Assembly: GCF_014212125.1 (NCBI RefSeq)
Contig: NZ_JACJVP010000005.1
Span: 67,052 to 131,051, forward strand
DNA: 64,000 bases
Reading direction: 5' to 3'
Origin: Cohnella nanjingensis
GTDB taxonomy: Bacteria > Bacillota > Bacilli > Paenibacillales > Paenibacillaceae
Shown here: piece by piece, positions 59,173 to 64,000 of the stretch
Position numbering within the stretch: position 1 is the first letter of the stretch
How the letters are laid out: each line of letters opens with the position of its first letter
Program-made: the position numbers and the translations under genes
Notes under the pieces: model-generated
The model's input: the letters and a program-made list of their open reading frames with translations, nothing else
Told to the model about the DNA's origin: nothing
The model's database searches: none

Positions 59173-60050
59173 GGCAGGGCCTCCTCATTCAGGCTTTGGT
59201 TCGCCGTCAATTCGTCCAGGAACAGCTGCAAAGGGCGGCTGACGAAGGCGTCCTTGCGCATCACGAAGTTCGTGCGAATCGTGTGGGGCAGCATCGCGGC
59301 GTCATGGGTCCGGACGCTCCCCGCCGCCGCCGACTGCGCCACGACGCTTTGCGGCAGCAGCGTAATGCCCAGTCCGGCCGAGACGCCGCCGATGATGGCT
59401 TCGAGCGTGCCGAACTCCATGATCTGCGGCGACTTCCAATCGTTGTTCCGCAGCCATTCCTCCAAGACGGAGCGATAGTGGCAGCCGTCCGTGAATACCA
59501 GGATAGGCTTCGCCGCCGCATCCGCCAATTCCTGCATGCCGTACTCGGAGACCAAGGCGAGATCCTCGTCGAACGCCGGGATCGCGATGACTTCGTCGTG
59601 CGGGACCGGTCCGGAGAGAAAGGCGCCGTCGACCTCGTAGCGGAGAACTTTGTCGAGCACTTGCGAGGAATGCCCCGTCGAGAGGGACAGCGAGACGTCC
59701 GGATATCGGCGGTGGTATTGCGCGAGCAGCAGAGGCAGCCTCACCGCGGCGCACGATTGGGTCGCGCCGATCGCGAGCGGTCCGCGCGGCTCCGTCGAGG
59801 AGGTGACGGCGCGGGAGGCCTCTTCGAGCAGGCCGAGTATTTTGTTCGCGTATTCGAGCAGCGACTTGCCGCCGGCGGTGAGGGTCATGCCGCGATTGTG
59901 CCGGTGGAACAGCACCGTATGCAGATCTTCCTCCAATTGACGGATGCGCGCGGTGACGTTGGACTGTACGTAGTTGAGTTTGGCCGCCGCCTTGGTGATC
60001 GAGCCTTCCGCCGCGACGGCTTGAAAGACGCGGAGATCGCCGCTTTCCAT
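59169..60050 (-). CDS. LysR family transcriptional regulator
   Basis: A 293-residue LysR-type regulator: LRVFQAVAAEGSITKAAAKL, NYVQSNVTARIRQLEEDL, then an effector domain with GPLAIGATQSCAAVRLPLLL. AAGGAGA at 60065-60059 is 8 bases before ATG 60050 and too near the ATG at 60056. It is divergent from an EamA transporter gene, its likely target; this matches the CzcR/YwbI-type pairs of Bacillus. Confidence 0.9.
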   Translation of the reverse strand: MESGDLRVFQAVAAEGSITKAAAKLNYVQSNVTARIRQLEEDLHTVLFHRHNRGMTLTAGGKSLLEYANKILGLLEEASRAVTSSTEPRGPLAIGATQSCAAVRLPLLLAQYHRRYPDVSLSLSTGHSSQVLDKVLRYEVDGAFLSGPVPHDEVIAIPAFDEDLALVSEYGMQELADAAAKPILVFTDGCHYRSVLEEWLRNNDWKSPQIMEFGTLEAIIGGVSAGLGITLLPQSVVAQSAAAGSVRTHDAAMLPHTIRTNFVMRKDAFVSRPLQLFLDELTANQSLNEEALP

Positions 60051-60099
60051 GCTCATCGTCTCCTTCTCTGCAGGCCTGATATCATTGTGAGTGATTGCA

Positions 60100-60131
60100 A
60101 GCATTAATAATGACTATTATATATGAATGCT
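60100..60131. promoter_or_regulatory. nested dyads between lysR and eamA genes
   Basis: AGCATT (60100-60105) with AATGCT (60126-60131), and inside them TAATA (60105-60109) with TATTA (60115-60119). This AT-rich double dyad is a good candidate for the LysR operator. Confidence 0.6.
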
Positions 60132-60177
60132 AGCCGGCGTTACAATACCTCTAAGGCATCGATAGGAGGTTGCGGGG

Positions 60178-61071
60178 ATGAGCAAGAAAACATTTGCGGC
60201 TTTATTGTTACTGACGACATTCGCGATGGGGACGGCGTTTCCGGTCGGCCGGCTGGGACTCGACTACGCGTCGCCCTTTCTCCTGATGGGTATACGCTTC
60301 GTCTTGGCGGGCGGGATCATGGCGCTCGCGACGATCAAGCGGCCGAAGCCGCGCGGAGCGCGCGCGTGGGGGAAAATGGCGCTGCTCGGCACGTTCAACT
60401 CCGCCTGCGTGATGGGATGCGCCTATTACAGCATGAGATGGATCACCTCGGGGGAATCGGCCATCCTGATCTTCGTGAATCCGCTGCTCGTCATCGTGCT
60501 GGGCACCCTATTCTTGGGCGCGCGTTACGGCGGGCGGCAATGGGCGGGCGTCGCGCTCGGCTTGGCCGGGGTCGTCTGCACGTTCGGAACCCATTTCCAC
60601 GTGCAGCCGGGCACGTTCATCGGACTCGCGGGCGCCGTATTCTTCGCGACCGCAGCGCTGCTCATGAAGCGGTGGGGTCCTTCCTTCGACGTGTGGGTGC
60701 TTAGCGGCTACCAGATGCTGGCCGGCGGCGTCGTGCTGCTCGTGCTGAGCGCCTTGTCGGAGCACCCGCATTTCGAGCTGAATCTTGCTTCCGCAGGCGT
60801 CATGCTCTGGCTGGTGCTGATCAGCTCGATCGTACAGTTCTCGGCTTGGACCTATCTGCTCCGGCAGACCGATCCCGGGCGGACGAGCGCGTTCTTGTTC
60901 CTGGCTCCTTTGTTCAGCGTGCTGACCGGCTGGGGAATGCTGGGCGAGCCCCTTCACGCCTACGTAGGCGCGGGAGGCGCGCTCATCTGCGTCGGGATCT
61001 TTCTCGTCAACTGGCAAGCCCGTAAACGTTCCCTCGCGGCCGATATCCCGCAAAAAGTTGCGGAGATGTGA
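60178..61071 (+). CDS. EamA family (DMT) transporter
   Basis: A 297-residue drug/metabolite-type exporter with ten membrane segments in two EamA repeats. Motifs: [50 protein letters not shown], and [20 protein letters not shown] in the second repeat. GGAGG at 60165 onward precedes ATG 60178. Amino acids or their analogues are typical substrates, but none is shown here. Confidence 0.9.
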   Translation: MSKKTFAALLLLTTFAMGTAFPVGRLGLDYASPFLLMGIRFVLAGGIMALATIKRPKPRGARAWGKMALLGTFNSACVMGCAYYSMRWITSGESAILIFVNPLLVIVLGTLFLGARYGGRQWAGVALGLAGVVCTFGTHFHVQPGTFIGLAGAVFFATAALLMKRWGPSFDVWVLSGYQMLAGGVVLLVLSALSEHPHFELNLASAGVMLWLVLISSIVQFSAWTYLLRQTDPGRTSAFLFLAPLFSVLTGWGMLGEPLHAYVGAGGALICVGIFLVNWQARKRSLAADIPQKVAEM

Positions 61072-61077
61072 TATAAT
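61069..61077 (+). promoter_or_regulatory. extended -10 promoter of prfA
   Basis: TGATATAAT carries a perfect -10 and the extended TG. The TGA is also the stop codon of the EamA gene. The prfA start lies 38 bases on. Confidence 0.6.
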
Positions 61078-61114
61078 AGAGGGACGATTACGATTTATAC
61101 GGAGGTTGAGTGAA

Positions 61115-62188
61115 GTGCTGGACCGTCTTCAAGTGCTGGCGGACCGATATGAGAAGCTGAGCGAGCTTCTGTGCGATCCCGACGTGGTGAACGATTCGTC
61201 TCGTCTGCGTTCGTATGCGAAGGAACAATCGGACCTGGAGGAAGCCTATCAGGCTTACCTGGAATATAAGCAAGTCGTCGAGCAATTGAGCGGCGCCAAG
61301 GCGATGCTCGAAGAGAAGCTGGACGACGAGATGCGCGACATGGTGAAGATGGAGATCGAGGAACTCGCTGAGCGCAAGGTCGAACTGGAGGAGCGCGTGC
61401 GCGTCCTCCTGCTGCCGAAGGACCCGAACGACGACAAGAACGTGATCGTCGAGATTCGGGGCGCGGCGGGCGGCGAGGAAGCGAACCTGTTCGCCGCCGA
61501 GCTGTACCGCATGTACGCGAAGTACGCGGACGCGCAGGGGTGGCGCACGGAGCTGCTCGAAGCGAGCGTGAGCGATCTCGGCGGCTTCAAGGAAGTGATC
61601 TTCACGATCAACGGACAGGGCGCGTACAGCAAGATGAAGTTCGAGAGCGGCGCCCACCGCGTGCAGCGCGTACCCGAGACCGAATCCGGCGGACGCATCC
61701 ATACGTCGACCTCGACGGTCGTCGTCATGCCGGAAGCCGAAGAACTGGACATCGAGATCCTCGACAAGGATATCCGCGTCGATACGTTCTGCTCGAGCGG
61801 CGCCGGCGGCCAGTCGGTTAATACGACCAAGTCCGCGGTGCGCGTGACGCACCTCCCGACGGGCATCATCGCGACCTGCCAGGACGGCAAGTCCCAGAAC
61901 GACAACAAGGCCAAGGCGCTGCAGGTGCTCCGCACCCGGATCATGGACATCAAGATCCAGGAGGAAGAAGCGAAGTACGCCGGCGAGCGCCGCGAGAAGG
62001 TCGGCACGGGCGACCGCAGCGAGCGGATCCGCACGTACAACTTCCCGCAGAGCCGCGTGACGGATCACCGGATCGGCCTGACGCTGCACAAGCTCGATTC
62101 CGTGCTGAACGGCAGCATGGACGATATCGTCAATGCGCTGTCCCTCGCCGAGCAGACCGATCTGCTGGAGCGGGAAGGCATGGCTTGA
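61115..62188 (+). CDS. prfA: peptide chain release factor 1
   Basis: A 357-residue class I release factor recognising UAA and UAG. The catalytic GGQ is at residues 231-233 ([20 protein letters not shown]); the PxT-type codon-recognition region lies near MPEAEEL upstream of it. GTG start at 61115 with GGAGG 9 bases before it. The following gene prmC methylates the Gln of GGQ, so the pair is functional as well as positional. Confidence 0.97.
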   Translation: MLDRLQVLADRYEKLSELLCDPDVVNDSSRLRSYAKEQSDLEEAYQAYLEYKQVVEQLSGAKAMLEEKLDDEMRDMVKMEIEELAERKVELEERVRVLLLPKDPNDDKNVIVEIRGAAGGEEANLFAAELYRMYAKYADAQGWRTELLEASVSDLGGFKEVIFTINGQGAYSKMKFESGAHRVQRVPETESGGRIHTSTSTVVVMPEAEELDIEILDKDIRVDTFCSSGAGGQSVNTTKSAVRVTHLPTGIIATCQDGKSQNDNKAKALQVLRTRIMDIKIQEEEAKYAGERREKVGTGDRSERIRTYNFPQSRVTDHRIGLTLHKLDSVLNGSMDDIVNALSLAEQTDLLEREGMA

Positions 62189-62242
62189 TGAAGCGGATCT
62201 GACTGCCGCAGCGGGAAGATGAGTTGAATGACGCAACGGGCG

Positions 62243-62277
62243 GCGGCCACCTTCCTCGGGAGGCTTGGCCGCTTTTC
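62243..62277 (+). terminator. hairpin between prfA and prmC
   Basis: GCGGCCA (62243-62249) pairs with TGGCCGC (62266-62272), with an inner CCTTCCTC/GGGAGG stem, followed by TTTTC. The 229-base gap between the two genes is otherwise featureless. Confidence 0.6.
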
Positions 62278-62417
62278 GTTTGCGCGAGGGCGCGGCGATC
62301 GGCCGGTTCTGGGATCGACGGAGGCATCCGGCCGATTGCCGGATCGGCGGGCGCGACGGTTCCGGGAACATCCGATCGATAGGGATGGCATAGCCGGGGC
62401 GGAGATGGAAGGCGGAG

Positions 62418-63302
62418 ATGAACGTGGAGAAAGTGGAATCGATCGGAGAGGCATGGCGCGCAGGGGCTTTGCGGCTGCGGGAGGCGGGCGTGGACGAGGC
62501 GGACGCCAATGCGGAGCTGCTGCTGGCGCACCTGCTCGATCGCGACAAGGCTCGGCTGCTTCGCGACATGCGGGAGCCGTTCCCGGCGGATCGGCGGGAA
62601 GCGTGGGACCGGCTTCTGGCTCGCAAAGCGGCGGGCGAGCCGGTGCAGTACATCACGGGCAGCCAGCACTTCTACGGCCGCCGATTCGACGTATCGGCCG
62701 CCGTATTGATCCCGCGGCCGGAGACGGAGCTGCTCGCCGAAGCGGTGCTGGCGGTCGCGGACGAGCGGCTCGGCGGCCGTACGGGGCCGCTGCGCGCCCT
62801 GGACGTGGGCACCGGCAGCGGGGCGCTCGCCGTGACGCTGGCCGCGGAGCGGCCGTCCTGGCAGGTGACGGCTTCGGACCTGTCGCCGGAAGCGCTCGCG
62901 GTCGCGCGCGCCAACGCGGCGCGTCTAGGCGCGGAGGTCGCATTCGTGCAGGGCGACCTGCTGGAGCCGTTCCTGGCGCCCGGACAGGAGCGGGCGTTCG
63001 ACGTGCTCGTCTCGAATCCGCCGTACATCCCGTCGGCGGACATGCCCGGACTGCAGCGCGAAGTGCGGGAGCACGAGCCGCATCTCGCGCTCGACGGCGG
63101 CCCGGACGGGCTGGCGCCTTATCGGCGGATGGCCGCCCAGCTCGGACGCCTCCCGTCCATGCCCGGGTTGGTGGCCTGGGAGGTCGGCATTCATCAAGCG
63201 GAGGATGCCGCGCAGCTGTTGCGGGACGCGGGAGACTGGAGCGAGATTCGCTTCGTCCGGGATTACGCGGGCATCGATCGGCACGTGCTAGCTATCCGTT
63301 AG
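62418..63302 (+). CDS. prmC: release factor glutamine methyltransferase
   Basis: A 294-residue SAM-dependent methyltransferase. The N-terminal helical domain binds the release factor; the Rossmann domain shows RALDVGTGSGALAVTLA for SAM binding, and the catalytic NPPY is at 200-203 (VSNPPYIPSADM). It N5-methylates the Gln of the GGQ motif. GGAAGGCGG lies just before ATG 62418. Confidence 0.96.
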   Translation: MNVEKVESIGEAWRAGALRLREAGVDEADANAELLLAHLLDRDKARLLRDMREPFPADRREAWDRLLARKAAGEPVQYITGSQHFYGRRFDVSAAVLIPRPETELLAEAVLAVADERLGGRTGPLRALDVGTGSGALAVTLAAERPSWQVTASDLSPEALAVARANAARLGAEVAFVQGDLLEPFLAPGQERAFDVLVSNPPYIPSADMPGLQREVREHEPHLALDGGPDGLAPYRRMAAQLGRLPSMPGLVAWEVGIHQAEDAAQLLRDAGDWSEIRFVRDYAGIDRHVLAIR

Positions 63303-63533
63303 GGAGTTCGGGCTGCGGATATCGCGTGCCGAGAAGCGAGCGGGGCGACCCTGGCCGAATTGCGGTCGTCAAGCGTCAAGCGATAGCGACGGCTGGCGCC
63401 GCTAGGCCGAACCATGCTAGGCGATCGCATTGCGTTCCGCTAGAGGAGCCCGTAGGCGACCTGCAGTTGCGCGCTGTCCGCCGCAGCGAACCGCATTTTC
63501 TATCGGCCATGCGCTCCGTAGACTTGTTTCCAG
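63303..63533. other. intergenic, no gene seen
   Basis: The bases between prmC and the terminator at 63534 hold only short scrambled frames without ribosome sites. Nothing else is recognised. Confidence 0.6.
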
Positions 63534-63575
63534 ACCGCGTCCGAGGTGCCTAACGGCGCTCGAGGTGCGGTTTTT
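63534..63575 (+). terminator. terminator after prmC
   Basis: CCGCGTCCGAG pairs with CTCGAGGTGCGG (one bulged A, two G-T pairs), followed by six T. Confidence 0.82.
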
Positions 63576-63761
63576 TGCCGTTTTCTCCCTTCAGTCTCCC
63601 CCGTCCGACACGATAGCAGGCACTCTCTTCCGAAGCTCCCTTTCCGCCGAATAAAAAGCGAGATTGCGAGGTTTATAGTTTTCCCAACGGGACATAATGA
63701 TGGCTAAGACGTTCCGGAACGCATCGACGGCGCCGACGGGTGCCCACGAGGAGCGAGAACG

Positions 63762-64000
63762 ATGCGTGGTCTTCGCCATTATGGTCCTTTTATTCTTCTT
63801 TTTCTGGTCGGTGTCGTTGGTTTCTCTACTTTCGCCGTACGCAATGCAGCCGCGGACGCGGAAGGGGACGCGTTGATCCCCAATGAAGCGATCCGCATTC
63901 GAATTATCGCCAATTCCGACGGCGACCGCGACCAAGCCGTCAAGCGCCAAGTGCGCGACGAAGTCGCCCGGCTGATCGATTCCTGGGGCGCGATGCCCGA
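63762..64000 (+). CDS. spoIIR: stage II sporulation protein R, 5' part
   Basis: The first 79 codons of a gene cut by the window end. A signal segment (residues 6-25, FILLFLVGVVGFSTFAV) is followed by IPNEAIRIRIIANSDGDRDQ and AVKRQVRDEVARLI, the typical start of SpoIIR, the secreted signal from the forespore that triggers processing of pro-sigma-E in the mother cell. GAGGAG is 8 bases before ATG 63762. The prfA-prmC-spoIIR order agrees with Bacillus. Confidence 0.93.
   Translation, partial: MRGLRHYGPFILLFLVGVVGFSTFAVRNAAADAEGDALIPNEAIRIRIIANSDGDRDQAVKRQVRDEVARLIDSWGAMP

Overview
The window looks like a chromosomal segment of a GC-rich, spore-forming Firmicute of the Paenibacillaceae (Paenibacillus or Cohnella type). 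The evidence is strong AGGAGG-type ribosome binding sites, many hairpin-plus-T-run terminators, an S-layer (SLH) surface protein, a qoxABCD quinol oxidase, an LTA-synthase-type sulfatase, a DUF1540 mini-protein, and a right-hand end that reads prfA - prmC - spoIIR, the order known from Bacillus and its relatives. No rRNA, tRNA, transposase, phage gene or CRISPR array was seen. Most of the window is ordinary chromosome with many small regulator/target pairs.

Layout. 0.4-5.4 kb: aldose epimerase-like protein, VanW protein, MmyB-type regulator, FabF-like synthase, DUF2087 protein. 5.6-9.8 kb: an autoregulated-looking MerR/SRPBCC pair, an MFS drug-efflux pump facing a LysR regulator, and a 51-residue DUF1540 protein. 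10-13 kb: purT, an Rrf2 regulator and an MDR dehydrogenase broken by one extra C. 13-21.7 kb: LTA-synthase-like enzyme, SARP-type response regulator and a 1681-residue lectin/Ig/SLH surface protein. 21.9-27.3 kb: Dph6-like ATPase, then a minus-strand block (DUF1700, DUF4097, membrane multicopper oxidase, MarR) carrying two matching operator-like sites. 27.5-31.6 kb: qoxABCD. 32-38 kb: an SDR lacking the usual Tyr and Lys, a cation-efflux protein, CcdC, and the conserved ATP-grasp / alpha-E / transglutaminase operon. 38-44 kb: Rieske oxygenase, purine permease, then three PurBox-like sites and a guanine-class riboswitch ahead of an FAD-dependent protein, and a PfkB kinase. 44.5-49.5 kb: YeiH/LysR pair, FrnE-like DsbA, Rrf2, trxA, a lipoprotein. 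49.5-53.4 kb: methionine-rich lipoprotein, two-component system and a membrane cytochrome b-molybdopterin enzyme. 54-64 kb: lipoprotein, ychF, coiled-coil protein, stalk-domain protein, WYL and LysR regulators, EamA transporter, prfA, prmC, spoIIR (cut by the window end).

Most interesting points. (1) The 49.7-53.4 kb block has the parts expected of an oxidant-response and methionine-sulfoxide repair unit: a lipoprotein with 22 Met in about 121 mature residues, OmpR-type direct repeats upstream, a histidine kinase without an extracytoplasmic domain, and a fused b-cytochrome/molybdopterin oxidoreductase. (2) The guanine-class aptamer at 41.04 kb has an expression platform in which the terminator itself uses the aptamer 3' half, which predicts an ON switch. 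(3) A roughly 100-base structured element occurs at 41.2 and 49.6 kb, with a core duplicate and two short relatives elsewhere. (4) Two arrays of 51-bp tandem repeats sharing a palindromic core lie at 31.8 and 53.6 kb in opposite orientation. All calls come from reading the sequence and from knowledge of protein families; no database search was run.
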